Positions 27,109 to 35,903 of a stretch of 64,000 nt of DNA are shown here, piece by piece (within the stretch, counting starts at the first letter, position 1; the number at the start of each line of letters is the position of its first letter). Origin of the DNA: Pseudanabaena sp. Salubria-1. Lineage in GTDB: Bacteria; Cyanobacteriota; Cyanobacteriia; Pseudanabaenales; Pseudanabaenaceae. Where the stretch lies: contig JALQCR010000009.1 in NCBI GenBank assembly GCA_023336205.1, positions 1 to 64,000 on the forward strand, read 5' to 3'. Under the pieces are notes generated by a model, which was given only the letters and a program-made list of their open reading frames with translations, was not told where the DNA came from and did not search any database. The position numbers and the translations under genes were made by a program.

Positions 27109-28230
27109 ATGAATTTCCTACAAATAATCATGCTGACTCTGTTCTTTTTCCCAGCAGCACCTCTACTCTATGCCCCAATACTTGCTCCTCCAAATCAACA
27201 GAAGCAACCAAAAAGTTTGTCTGAAAATCAAAATGTGATTACGCCCGATCACATTCTGATTGCAAAGGGTCAAGTCTCAAAAGTAGGTTCTTATAAAAAA
27301 ACAGCGATCACACGATGCTCGCCTGACGATTTCAAAAGCTTTTTTGAGCAGTTTGTGCGTGGCTCAAGCACTTCGGATGACGATATTGATGCAGAAGTCC
27401 AAATTCGAGATTATCAAGATCCTAGTAGGCTTTTGATGACAATCGGTGACAAAAATTATGTGGATTTTAGGATTGGGGCGATCGGTAATAGATATGTCTA
27501 TTATGATCCTAATATTGAAAGATATCGTGACAATGATGAGCTATTAAAGAAGCGATTAAAATTAGACTTTCAAAGAATCGATTCCAAAACATTTCGCGTA
27601 AATTACATCAGAGCCGAGTTTATTAACGACAATAAAGATAGGGATGGAAATCTAGTCAGAACCTATGGAAACCCAGAAGCATACATTTTTGAGCATCGTG
27701 ACGGATGTTGGCATCTAACCCAATCTTTACGGCAGTATAGGGCTTGGAAGGAATCAAATACAAGCAAATTATTTGCGAAGCTCACTAAGGGGTATGGCGA
27801 TAGAGTTATATTTAGGGGACAAGATGATGCTACTCGTTCTCATGATTACATCGTAGCTGCTTACACAGATTTTTTTTACTATAAGAAACTTGATGCTCAA
27901 TTTGGATATGCGGAGTCAGACCAACGGGATCGTTTGCGCGAATGGAGTGTAATTCACGAAGCAGTTGAGAAAGAGCTTAGAGGGTTTTATTCGAGACTGC
28001 AATGCTCAAATAAAGCGATAGTTGGTGTACCTACATTTGCTGACTATGACGATTCGTCAGCTACATACACGAGTCAATCGCTCGATCGCATTGCCACGGC
28101 TATTACTGAATATCATGCTTTGCACGCCAACCAGCACCTGAGTCCAGAATCGCTGAAAAATCGATGGTTAGAGATTCGCAAGAAGATATCAATCGACGTA
28201 AATGTCGCATGTGTGATAGCTGGAGGATAA
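27109..28230 (+). CDS. Secreted/periplasmic protein of unknown function
   Basis: A 373-residue protein with a hydrophobic N-terminus (LQIIMLTLFFFPAAPLLYA), probably a signal peptide. No family is recognised. The middle (residues about 65-210) is beta-rich with repeated charged strands (DAEVQIRDY, KNYVDFRIG, FRVNYIRAEF) ending in GCWHLTQSLRQY, the look of a small NTF2-like or lipocalin-like domain. The C-terminal part is helical with a cysteine in SRLQCSNKA and another in VNVACVIAGG. A hairpin directly follows the stop. Its neighbours give no functional clue. Confidence 0.65.
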   Translation: MNFLQIIMLTLFFFPAAPLLYAPILAPPNQQKQPKSLSENQNVITPDHILIAKGQVSKVGSYKKTAITRCSPDDFKSFFEQFVRGSSTSDDDIDAEVQIRDYQDPSRLLMTIGDKNYVDFRIGAIGNRYVYYDPNIERYRDNDELLKKRLKLDFQRIDSKTFRVNYIRAEFINDNKDRDGNLVRTYGNPEAYIFEHRDGCWHLTQSLRQYRAWKESNTSKLFAKLTKGYGDRVIFRGQDDATRSHDYIVAAYTDFFYYKKLDAQFGYAESDQRDRLREWSVIHEAVEKELRGFYSRLQCSNKAIVGVPTFADYDDSSATYTSQSLDRIATAITEYHALHANQHLSPESLKNRWLEIRKKISIDVNVACVIAGG

Positions 28231-28237
28231 AAGAACT

Positions 28238-28286
28238 AATAAATCTATGAAAAGTCTTGCTTTGCAAGACTTTTCATAGATTTATT
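28238..28286. terminator. 49-bp perfect hairpin after the secreted-protein gene
   Basis: AATAAATCTATGAAAAGTCTTG and its exact inverse around CTTTG, 7 bases after the stop. The AT-rich ends supply T's on both strands. Confidence 0.7.
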
Positions 28287-28447
28287 GTTTCTGGGTTACT
28301 AAACCTGTGTCGAAACTCAAACAATTGTTAAGCCAGATTAAAATCAGCAATCCCTGACAATATTTGGTATTAAAATATACACAAGTCAGGAAAAGTTCCT
28401 AACTTCCTAAGTCAAGTTCTTTAGAGATTCCTTTGAGGGTGATCGGT

Positions 28448-28594
28448 ATGAACGTTCTAGTAAAGAAACTAACGAATATGGTGGAGTATGTGAGCGATGC
28501 GATCGCCAAAATTTTCACTCCAAGTAAAGACGATTTTCCTGCTACAGGTGAGCAGCCCTACAAGGGCGATCCTGCTTCTGAGAATTCTAAATAA
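28448..28594 (+). CDS. 48-aa small conserved-looking protein
   Basis: MNVLVKKLTNMVEYVSDAIA, then KIFTPSKDDFPATGEQPYKG and DPASENSK. GAGGGTGAT lies 8 bases before the ATG and an intrinsic terminator follows the stop, so this is a free-standing gene. An amphipathic helix leads into an acidic tail with an F-PATG-QPY-GDP motif that I recall from small uncharacterised cyanobacterial proteins. There is no signal peptide. The function is unknown; an amphipathic helix could touch membranes or a larger complex. Confidence 0.7.
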   Translation: MNVLVKKLTNMVEYVSDAIAKIFTPSKDDFPATGEQPYKGDPASENSK

Positions 28595-28598
28595 AGTT

Positions 28599-28630
28599 AA
28601 GAGAGGCAATTTGCGCCTCTCTTCTTTTTT
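28599..28630 (+). terminator. Intrinsic terminator of the 48-aa gene
   Basis: AAGAGAGGC-AATTTGC-GCCTCTCTT followed by CTTTTTT, 4 bases after the stop: a textbook rho-independent terminator. Confidence 0.88.
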
Positions 28631-28663
28631 GTGATAAGTAGGTAGGCATAATTAAATATAAAA

Positions 28664-28712
28664 CCTAAACAAGCCTATTCGCCTGCTTCGCAGGCGAATA
28701 GGCTTGTTTAGG
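28664..28712. repeat. 49-bp perfect hairpin
   Basis: CCTAAACAAGCCTATTCGCC and its exact inverse around TGCTTCGCA, lying between the 48-aa gene and the permease gene. No T-run of note follows; its role is unclear. Confidence 0.75.
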
Positions 28713-28817
28713 ATCTGGGTTTTATTACGCTGAGCTACTTAAAAGTGCATAATCTAAAGACGATATGTAAATCATGTCGTCTTTAAGTTTTCTAAGCTGT
28801 TTTGTTGATGCCGCCCT

Positions 28818-29999
28818 ATGACGCAAAATCCAGTTGCACTACCACCACTAAGCTCGCAAAGTCCTTGGCTATGGGCAAAAAAAAATCTATTTAGTAGTTG
28901 GTTTAATAGCTTACTGACAGTTGTTTGCCTATATTTGCTTTATCAGTTTGTCAGTAATGTCTGGCTTTGGGCAACGACTCAAGCTCAATGGTCGGTGGTG
29001 AGTAGTAATTTGCGACTGTTTTTAGTTGGACTTTATCCTGTCGAAGAGTTTTGGCGCTTGTGGGGAGTTTTAGCGATCGCAGGAAGTCTCGCAGGAATTT
29101 CATGGGGACTGTGGGGGAGATTTAGCCGCACAGTAGCGATCGGTATTAGTTCGTTATCAGTTGCCCTTGCGATCTTACTGCCTGTGGATGGCTTGTCGAA
29201 AATTCTAACTTTAGCGATTAGTGCGGCGATCGCCATTGGTTTCGTGATTGGTCAACAATCTAAACGCTTAGAAGCAAGTTCCATAATTTTGGCGATCGCT
29301 TGGTTTTTATCTTTACCAATTTCTATATGGTTAATTGGCGGCAACCTGGGACTAACTGCTGTTGATGTCAATGCTTGGAATGGACTAGTTTTGACTCTGA
29401 TTGTGGCAATCTCAGGGATTATATTTTCTTTTCCATTAGGAGTTTTGCTTGCATTAGGAAGACAGAGTACATTGCCCCTCATCAAATGGTTTTGTGTCTT
29501 CTATATTGAAGTTGTAAGAGGATTGCCACTAATTGGCATTCTATTTATGGCTCAAGTCATGCTGCCTCTATTTTTACCCGCAGGTTTAGAAATAGATCGC
29601 GTTTTGAGAGCGATCGCGGCTTTTGTATTTTTCAGCGCTGCTTATCTTGCCGAAAATGTGCGCGGCGGATTGCAGTCAATTCCTAAAGGACAAGCAGAAG
29701 CTGCTAGAGCCTTGGGATTGAATAACCCCTTAACGATCACTTTAATTGTTTTACCTCAAGCGCTCAAAGCTTCGATTCCTGCGATCGTTGGTCAATTCAT
29801 TGGATTATTTAAAGATACGTCCCTAGTAGCGATCGTTGGGCTAGTCGATTTGATGGGTGTGTCTCGTACTGTCTTATCACAACCAGAATTTATTGGTCGC
29901 TATGCCGAAGTTTATCTATTTGTCGCTTTAATTTATTGGATGTTCTGCTTTTCACTATCTCAAGCTAGTCAGAAATTAGAGAAAAAACTTCAGAACTGA
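28818..29999 (+). CDS. Amino-acid ABC transporter permease (His/Glu/Gln type)
   Basis: A 393-residue inner-membrane protein. An N-terminal extension of about 190 residues with several membrane segments precedes the conserved permease core (about 195-390), as in the longer AapM/BztC/NatH-like subunits of general amino-acid importers. The core has GLVLTLIVAISGIIFSFPLG, VVRGLPLIGILF and the EAA loop AENVRGGLQ...EAARALGL that contacts the ATPase. The partner ATPase, binding protein and second permease are not in this window. ATG 28818. A weak hairpin follows at about 30030-30075. Confidence 0.9.
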   Translation: MTQNPVALPPLSSQSPWLWAKKNLFSSWFNSLLTVVCLYLLYQFVSNVWLWATTQAQWSVVSSNLRLFLVGLYPVEEFWRLWGVLAIAGSLAGISWGLWGRFSRTVAIGISSLSVALAILLPVDGLSKILTLAISAAIAIGFVIGQQSKRLEASSIILAIAWFLSLPISIWLIGGNLGLTAVDVNAWNGLVLTLIVAISGIIFSFPLGVLLALGRQSTLPLIKWFCVFYIEVVRGLPLIGILFMAQVMLPLFLPAGLEIDRVLRAIAAFVFFSAAYLAENVRGGLQSIPKGQAEAARALGLNNPLTITLIVLPQALKASIPAIVGQFIGLFKDTSLVAIVGLVDLMGVSRTVLSQPEFIGRYAEVYLFVALIYWMFCFSLSQASQKLEKKLQN

Positions 30000-30029
30000 G
30001 GAGACTTAATTCGCCAGAATCCTCAGATT

Positions 30030-30075
30030 TGGTTTTAGCTACAGCGCTTTGCGCTATAACTAAAATCAAATACTT
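30030..30075. terminator. Hairpin between the permease and dCMP deaminase genes
   Basis: ATTTGGTTTTAGCTACAGCGC and GCGCTATAACTAAAATCAAAT pair imperfectly around TTT. It may end permease transcription. Confidence 0.5.
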
Positions 30076-30086
30076 CTTGATTACCT

Positions 30087-30644
30087 ATGCCCGAATTGAT
30101 CGAAAATGCCACATTTCAGCAACGCCCCACATGGGATGAATACTTTATGCTGCTGACCAAACTTGCTGCTATGCGATCAACCTGTCTAGCTTTCCCAGTG
30201 GGAGCCGTAATTGTCAAAGATAGGCAGGTACTTGCTACAGGTTATAATGGCTCACCCTCAGGTTCAGTCCATTGCACTACACAAGGTTATTGCTATCCAG
30301 ATATGAAGGATTGCACTGTGAACAAAGATTTTCCCTCAAGGGCAGTTCATGCGGAAGCCAATGCGATCGCGCAAGCAGCTAAACATGGAATTTCCACCGA
30401 TGGTGCGAGTATTTATGTGACTTTGGAACCCTGTATTTCTTGTTTAAAGCTGGTGGTGTCGGCGGGTATTCGCGAAGTTTTTTATGAGACAACTTTTAAT
30501 AAAGGTAATAACGCAGCTCTATGTAAATCCTTTGTAGCAGAAAGATTGGTGACACTGAAGCAAATTAAGATATCACCATCAGTACTGCGAAGAGCAGATT
30601 TATTTCTCAATTCTCCCACCTCTGAATTACGTTTATTTCCTTAG
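30087..30644 (+). CDS. dCMP deaminase family protein
   Basis: A 185-residue zinc deaminase, probably dCMP to dUMP for thymidylate synthesis. HAEANAIAQAA gives the zinc histidine and catalytic glutamate, and LEPCISCLK the two zinc cysteines. VGAVIVKDRQVLATGYNGSP and the inserted GYCYPDMKDC (a second zinc-binding region in this family) favour dCMP over cytidine deaminase. Start ATG 30087. The stop directly abuts the stop of the convergent FGE-like gene with no space for a terminator. Confidence 0.9.
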   Translation: MPELIENATFQQRPTWDEYFMLLTKLAAMRSTCLAFPVGAVIVKDRQVLATGYNGSPSGSVHCTTQGYCYPDMKDCTVNKDFPSRAVHAEANAIAQAAKHGISTDGASIYVTLEPCISCLKLVVSAGIREVFYETTFNKGNNAALCKSFVAERLVTLKQIKISPSVLRRADLFLNSPTSELRLFP

Positions 30645-31075
30645 CTACTTAGACAGAGCGATCCGAAATCCATAATAGTTGTACCAATTTACAAATGGAT
30701 CTTTGCGGCGATTGGTAGCTCTACATTCCCATGCATCATGATTCCAAGAGCCTCCTCTTAAGACTCGATATTGTGGATCGCCTCCCAAATCCCACACTGA
30801 GGCATTTGTTGGTCTACCGCGATAGTCTTTATGCCAAGGATCTGCACACCATTCCCAAACATTCCCATGCATGTCATATAAACCAAAATTGTTAGGCGAA
30901 AAAGTGCCAACAGGGGTCGTCTTGTCGCGATATTTTACAGAAGCTTCAGATTCATACTGAAATCTACCGTCATAGTTGGCAAAATCTGAGCTAATCTTAT
31001 CTCCAAAATAATAGCGAGTAGATTTCCCTCCCAGACAAGCATATTCCCATTCTGCTTCACTAGGTAAACGATAAT

Positions 31076-32095
31076 CGCTCATATGGGGAAGTAGGTGAAA
31101 TGGCAAAATAGGAGGAAGTCATTTTCATAAATCGATAGAGATGCCATGATCAAATTTCCCCTGACCGAATTGTTAGATGAACAAGCGTGCTATGAATGGT
31201 TATTAAAGATCCTGCATCCAAAGGGTTTGCATTGTCCAAGTGGACACGCAATACCAGCAGGACAAGCGCCACACGATCGCCAACGTACACCAATCGTCAA
31301 ATATAAGTGTCGGGAATGTGGGAAAGTGTTTCACATTTTTACAGGAACAGACTTATCAGGAAGCCATTACACCTGTGGTCAGATCGTGCTGATATTGCGT
31401 GGATTCTTACAAGGACAAACGACCCAACACATAGCCGAGGAACTAGGACTCGACTATGGGACATTATTGTCTTGGCGGCATCGCATCCAACGTCGAGGAT
31501 TTGCCCATTTGATTAATGGTAATCTGCCCGATGCTGAAGCCGAGATGGACGAGATGTTTCAGAATGCAGGAGAAAAGGGAGCAAAAAAAAAGATCCAATA
31601 GCAGACCCACCAAGACAACGCGGGAATCAACGCAAAGGCAAGGGAACCATGGCAAATGACCGTCCACCCATTGTCGGTACTGTTGGGCGCAACAGTGGTC
31701 AGATCCGCATGAAGGTCTGTGACAATACTCAACAAATCACGATTCAACCGCAGGTAGAGGTAACGACCTTACCGACCACGACAGTCTATACCGATGAATC
31801 CGATGCTTATAATCGCATACCTGCTTCTGGTCGTGAGCGTCAAACCGTTTGTCACTCTCAGCGCGAGTATGCCCGCGATGAAGATCAAGATGGTTTTTGT
31901 GAGGTTCATTGCAATACTATGGAGGGCATTTGGGTTGGTTTACGCAATTTTCTGCGTCCCTTTCGAGGTATTCACAAGAAGTATTTGTATCTGTATGTAG
32001 CCATGTTCGAGTGGGCTTACAATCTACGTTGGATTGATTTTGACTTCCTGCGTCGTCTTCTTTTTCCTCCTTCCACCTATTTACCTACATGAGCG
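31076..32095. mobile_element. 1020-bp IS1595-family element
   Basis: The ends start CGCTCAT on both sides (left CGCTCATATGGGGAAGTAGG, right inverted CGCTCATGTAGGTAAATAGG). Direct repeats ACGATAAT at 31068-31075 and 32096-32103 are a perfect 8-bp target duplication, as expected for IS1595. The transposase lies on the plus strand in two overlapping frames. Confidence 0.9.
31146..32092 (+). CDS. IS1595/ISXO2-like transposase, probable -1 frameshift
   Basis: Frame 1 (31146-31601) has the zinc ribbon (CPSGHA...YKCRECGKVFHIFTGTDL), a helix-turn-helix and EMDEMF with the first catalytic aspartate. It stops just after an A9G run at 31583-31592. Frame -1 continues without a gap as DPIADPPRQRGNQRKGKGTM and holds YTDESDAYN (second aspartate) and the HxNTMEGIW region with the glutamate. 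The A-AAA-AAG slippery heptamer there is the classic -1 signal, so a full protein of about 315 residues could be made by programmed frameshifting. A plain one-base indel is the alternative. The catalytic residues look intact. Confidence 0.8.
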
Positions 32096-32598
32096 ACGAT
32101 AATTTCTGCCCGTCAGTTTACTAAGGCGATCGCAAAACTCGATCGCATCAACCCATGAGATATTTTCAACAGGAGCAACTTCATTTTTAAAATGTGAACT
32201 GTCAGGATTAAGAGGAATACTGATTTCAGGTAATTTTGCGACTGCTTGCCACTGCCTTTGAGTAATTGGAAATTTTCCTAGATAAAATGAAGATACTTTA
32301 ACTAGTTGTGATGGTCTCTCACTAGCGTAGCCTTCTTCATTATGAGCAGTTCCCATAACAAACTTACCTTCAGGAATATGTACCAACTCCAAAAAATTAT
32401 CTACCCCCAAATATTCGGAAAACACTTGGCTAAGTTTCTTCTCCATAGTTAAATTTTTCTAAGTCTTAGAGTATCTTTTAAAATTAGTCTAAATTGTAAT
32501 CTATCAATATGCAAATCCCTGTCTTCAGAAAGATTTTTACCAATAGATCAATCACATTAGGGTTATGCGATTTAATAAGGAACCCGATTTTTTGTGGC

Positions 32599-33501
32599 AT
32601 GGCGAAACCGCACCACAAAAAATCAGTTCTTTATTTCACCGCAAGCCCCTTAATAATTACGATTTCATTGGTTATGACAGGATTGTTAAGCGGTTGTAAC
32701 AACATAGGCGATCGCGCCAAAAACTCAATCAATTACAAACTAGCGGGGACTTGGGAATTCAAAAATCAAAATGGAGTCAAAACTGGTACAGCCATTTTTG
32801 AGACTCAAAATGATGTTGATGGGAATATTTACATTCTGTCTGATGATTTGCCATTAGGTAAGACGGCGATCGCAGGTACTTTTAAAGTCAACTCCAGTAA
32901 AACTCCCCAACAAATTGATCTTACTTTTGGCGATCTTACTACCCAAACTATCTACGAAATCAATAGTGATGGGCAGTTAAAAATAGCCAATTCTGTTCCC
33001 AATCAGCCGCGCCCTAGAGCATTAGATTCCCAACCTCAACAGCTAACCAAAATTTCAGATAGTACAGCTATGGCAAGTGACATCAAAATCTTGCGATCGC
33101 CTGATTTGATTGCAACCTCAGCCTTAATTCGTGAGGCTGAGAGTAAGTCATCCATTCGCGCCATCATGCGATCGCAGCAGCAAGTATTCCAATCGCAAGG
33201 ACAATTCACGACCGATATCAATCAATTAAAAGCAATACGAATATCCCTTAATTCAGAGTTCTATAGTTACAAAGTTACTAACTTAGGAAATCTGGCGCAG
33301 CATAGCGCGGTTCCTTTAAAGGACGGATTGAAAGCTTATACGGGAATTGTCTATGCGATCGCTAGTGATGATGCTAATCAAAAAGTCACAAAGTTACTTC
33401 TATGTGAAAGCAATATTCCCACTAAACAAATCCCAACTAAACCTCAAAATCAGGATGAAGGTTATAAATGCCCAAGTGCTTATACTTCAATCAATCCATA
33501 A
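32599..33501 (+). CDS. Lipoprotein with a pilin-like C-terminal domain
   Basis: From ATG 32599 the protein has about 300 residues: basic start, hydrophobic stretch and lipobox LLSGC, so it should be lipid-anchored. Residues about 40-140 are a small beta domain (YKLAGTWEFKNQNG). The C-terminal 130 (SSIRAIMRSQQQVFQSQGQF, TDINQL, YSYKVTNLG, AYTGIVYAIAS) match the globular part of cyanobacterial type IV pilin-like proteins without the prepilin helix. An in-frame ATG at 32509 would add 30 residues and spoil the signal sequence, so I prefer 32599. Role unknown, perhaps surface-related. Confidence 0.7.
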   Translation: MAKPHHKKSVLYFTASPLIITISLVMTGLLSGCNNIGDRAKNSINYKLAGTWEFKNQNGVKTGTAIFETQNDVDGNIYILSDDLPLGKTAIAGTFKVNSSKTPQQIDLTFGDLTTQTIYEINSDGQLKIANSVPNQPRPRALDSQPQQLTKISDSTAMASDIKILRSPDLIATSALIREAESKSSIRAIMRSQQQVFQSQGQFTTDINQLKAIRISLNSEFYSYKVTNLGNLAQHSAVPLKDGLKAYTGIVYAIASDDANQKVTKLLLCESNIPTKQIPTKPQNQDEGYKCPSAYTSINP

Positions 33502-33536
33502 AAAAGGGGCGCAAAGCGCCCCTTTTTTATGGATTG
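33492..33536. terminator. 45-bp perfect hairpin spanning the lipoprotein stop codon
   Basis: CAATCCATAAAAAAGGGGCGC and its exact inverse around AAA. The TAA stop lies in the left arm and the right arm supplies CCCCTTTTTT, so it works as a terminator. Confidence 0.8.
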
Positions 33537-33554
33537 GAATTATGTAAATTAACC

Positions 33555-33747
33555 AAGAACTCAAGTTCTTGGCTAAAAGCTCAAGTCCACTTCAGTGGAC
33601 TAAAGACTACTTTCGATTAACCCGTTTCAACGGGTTTGAGCTTTTAGCCCGCACTTGAGTGCAGGGCTATAGTGGACTAAAGACTACTTTCGATTAACCC
33701 GTTTCAACGGGTTTGAGCTTTTAGCCCGCACTTGAGTGCAGGGCTAT
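33555..33747. repeat. REP-like palindromes with two 77-bp tandem copies
   Basis: Positions 33594-33670 and 33671-33747 are the same 77-bp unit in tandem. Each holds palindromes AACCCGTTTCAACGGGTT and AGCCCGCACTTGAGTGCAGGGCT. Just before are CAAGAACTCAAGTTCTTGG and AGTCCACTTCAGTGGACT. This is a REP/BIME-like cluster between converging genes. Similar text is widespread in cyanobacterial genomes to my knowledge. Confidence 0.85.
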
Positions 33748-33759
33748 GAAGCAAGTAAG

Positions 33760-34914
33760 TTAGCCGTTCAGAACTTCGATCGCAGCTTTTACACCAGCAC
33801 CATAAGTGAAATTGGTGTAGCCAAGAGCCGAGATGGATGCTTCGAGTGCGGCAATAGCTGTGAGAATATCGCGATCGCCTACAAAGCCGAGATGTCCAAT
33901 ACGGAAGATCTTGCCATTGAGATGATCTTGACCACCAGCCATGACAATATCGAACTTCTTCTTAATTGTGGCGCGAATCTTTTCTGCGTCCAGCCCTTCA
34001 GGGGGGACTACAGAGGTAATCGAAGCACTAGCTGCATCATCAGGAGCAAGCAATCCTAGATTTAGAGCCTTCATTGCCGCACGAGTCGCTTCACGATGGC
34101 GCAAGTGACGCGCAAAGATATTCTCTAGCCCTTCACGTTGCATGATCTCTAGTGAAGCTTGCAACGCCATTACCATATTCACTGAAGTAGTGAAAGGAGT
34201 GGAATTTTTGGCTGCATCTTTACGAGCCTTGCCCAAATCGAGATAGAACCTAGGTAGATTCGCTGTTTTATAAGCTTCCCATGCCTTAGGGCTAACTGCC
34301 ACAAAGCCCAATCCAGGGGGGATCATGTAGCCTTTTTGAGAACCAGAACCGACGACATCTAAGCCTAATTCGTCGATAGGAACATTCATTGCTCCCAAGC
34401 TGGTGACTGCATCAACGATGATCAGAGCCTTTTCATGGGCTTTGACATGGCGATTAATTGCAACTAAATCGTTAAGAACACCTGTTGAGGTTTCGCTATG
34501 GGTGATGATTACAGCTTTGATTTCCTTATTGGTATCAGCCTCTAACTTGGTTCGGAAATCTTCAGGATCAAGAGCCTTGCCCCATTCTGCTTTGATTACT
34601 TCAGCATTGATACCATAGGCTTGACATACTTCGACCCAGCGTTCGCCAAACTTGCCATTATCACCCACAAGGACGCGATCGCCTTTGCTGAGGAAATTAA
34701 TGATGCCTGCCTCCATCGCGCCCGTACCGCTTACGGTGAGAATTAACACATCATTAGTTGTTTGGTGTAGCCACTTGAGCTTGGCGGTCACATCTGCCAT
34801 GACCTTGCTAAAATCACCGCTACGGTGTCCGATGGGCGCTTTTGCCAGTGCCAACAGCGCCTGTTCAGGCACAGGTGTTGGACCTGGGATCATCAACATC
34901 AACTTATCTTCCAT
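33760..34914 (-). CDS. Class V aminotransferase (serine/alanine-glyoxylate type)
   Basis: A 384-residue PLP enzyme of the alanine-/serine-glyoxylate aminotransferase group, annotated in cyanobacteria also as soluble hydrogenase small subunit. MIPGPTPVPEQALLA and GHRSGDFS are the N-terminal signatures. VSGTGAMEAG binds the cofactor phosphate, D168 (IVDAVTSLG) contacts the pyridine nitrogen and K194 (GSQKGYMIPPG) forms the Schiff base. A photorespiratory role in converting glyoxylate to glycine is likely. ATG 34914. The length is normal. Confidence 0.93.
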   Translation of the reverse strand: MEDKLMLMIPGPTPVPEQALLALAKAPIGHRSGDFSKVMADVTAKLKWLHQTTNDVLILTVSGTGAMEAGIINFLSKGDRVLVGDNGKFGERWVEVCQAYGINAEVIKAEWGKALDPEDFRTKLEADTNKEIKAVIITHSETSTGVLNDLVAINRHVKAHEKALIIVDAVTSLGAMNVPIDELGLDVVGSGSQKGYMIPPGLGFVAVSPKAWEAYKTANLPRFYLDLGKARKDAAKNSTPFTTSVNMVMALQASLEIMQREGLENIFARHLRHREATRAAMKALNLGLLAPDDAASASITSVVPPEGLDAEKIRATIKKKFDIVMAGGQDHLNGKIFRIGHLGFVGDRDILTAIAALEASISALGYTNFTYGAGVKAAIEVLNG

Positions 34915-35021
34915 GAATCGAAATTTTAAATACTTAATAAAATATTAGATTTATTATTCTATAACAATTACAGTGCTTTGCCATGTAATGTTATATTGAC
35001 TTCAAATTTAAGGGTGTCGCC

Positions 35022-35636
35022 ATGATCCAAGCACCAGTTCGCCAGATTATCTCTAGTGAAAACCTACCAGATCAAGATCAACATCTCGTTTGTTCTGGCA
35101 TTAGTTGGGAACAATTTCAGCTAATCCGAACTGGTTTCGCTAATTCTAAGGGAGTGCGATTTTTTTATTACGAAGAAACCATTGAAATAATTATGCCAAG
35201 TCGCGCACACGAAACTGTCAGTCGATTTATCTGTGTTCTATTGAGTATCTTTTGTATAGAACAGAATATCGAATTTGAACCTATGGGTTCAATGACTCAA
35301 CAGCGAGAGGGGGAAGTATCGATTGAACCAGATGAATCCTATTGTTTTGGAACATCAAAACCGATACCTGATTTAGCAATCGAAGTTATTTTTACCAGTG
35401 GAAGTCCCAAAAAATTACAACGCTATCAAGCTTCAGGAATTCCTGAAGTATGGTTTTGGCAAGATGGAATATTTAGTCTTTATCAATTACGCGAAGATAA
35501 TTATGAAGCGATCGCGCAGAGTGAGATTCTCGAACTGAAAGATTTAGATATTGATTTACTGACTCGTTGTGTATTAATTGCCCAAACTTCACGACTAGAA
35601 GCTGCGAATACTTTTCGGAATGCCCTCAAAAAATAG
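35022..35636 (+). CDS. Uma2 family (DUF820) endonuclease-like protein
   Basis: A 204-residue member of the large cyanobacterial Uma2 family, a PD-(D/E)XK nuclease fold. Visible blocks are GVRFFYYEETIEIIMPSRAHE, EPDESYCFG, PDLAIEVIFTSGSPKKLQRY (catalytic aspartate and glutamate) and GIPEVWFWQDG. Many paralogues exist per genome and their biological role is unsettled. ATG 35022. It reads away from the aminotransferase gene, so the 107-bp spacer carries two divergent promoters. Confidence 0.88.
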   Translation: MIQAPVRQIISSENLPDQDQHLVCSGISWEQFQLIRTGFANSKGVRFFYYEETIEIIMPSRAHETVSRFICVLLSIFCIEQNIEFEPMGSMTQQREGEVSIEPDESYCFGTSKPIPDLAIEVIFTSGSPKKLQRYQASGIPEVWFWQDGIFSLYQLREDNYEAIAQSEILELKDLDIDLLTRCVLIAQTSRLEAANTFRNALKK

Positions 35637-35903
35637 CTCTAGAAACAAATCTTAAAAAAGTAGACAGACTATCATTTTGACTACTCTATTTTTTAGCTCT
35701 GGTTTAGGAAGGTTATCTTTCATCGCAATCAATAAAATTTTGTTCGGATGTATTATCATGCAACAATCCTGTTATTGCACCTATCTGTTTCGTTATCTGA
35801 CAAGTTGCGTGATATTAACTTATACCAGTATTTATCGTGCGATACACAAGATAATATATAGTTATACGGCGAGTTGTATATTTCTTAAATGCATGGGTGG
35901 TAT

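Larger units (their letters stand above)
30645..32446 (-). pseudogene. FGE/SUMF1-like protein gene split by IS1595
   Basis: The N-terminal part (32446 down to 32096) reads LVHIPEGKFVMGTAHNEEGY, FYLGKFPITQRQWQ and APVENISWVDAIEFCDRLS. The C-terminal part (31075 down to 30645) reads DYRLPSEAEWEYACLGG, FGLYDMHGNVWEWCAD and YRVLRGGSW...FRIAL. Joined across the insertion and minus one 8-bp duplication they give NYR-LPSEAEWEYA, a full formylglycine-generating-enzyme fold of about 255 residues. In cyanobacteria such domains often serve other roles than sulfatase activation. No sulfatase is nearby. The gene should be dead unless the element leaves precisely. Confidence 0.88.

Noticed and set aside
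33594..33747. Tandem repeats as a possible CRISPR array
   Set aside because: The two 77-bp units abut with no spacers and contain palindromes; this is REP-like. No cas gene is present.
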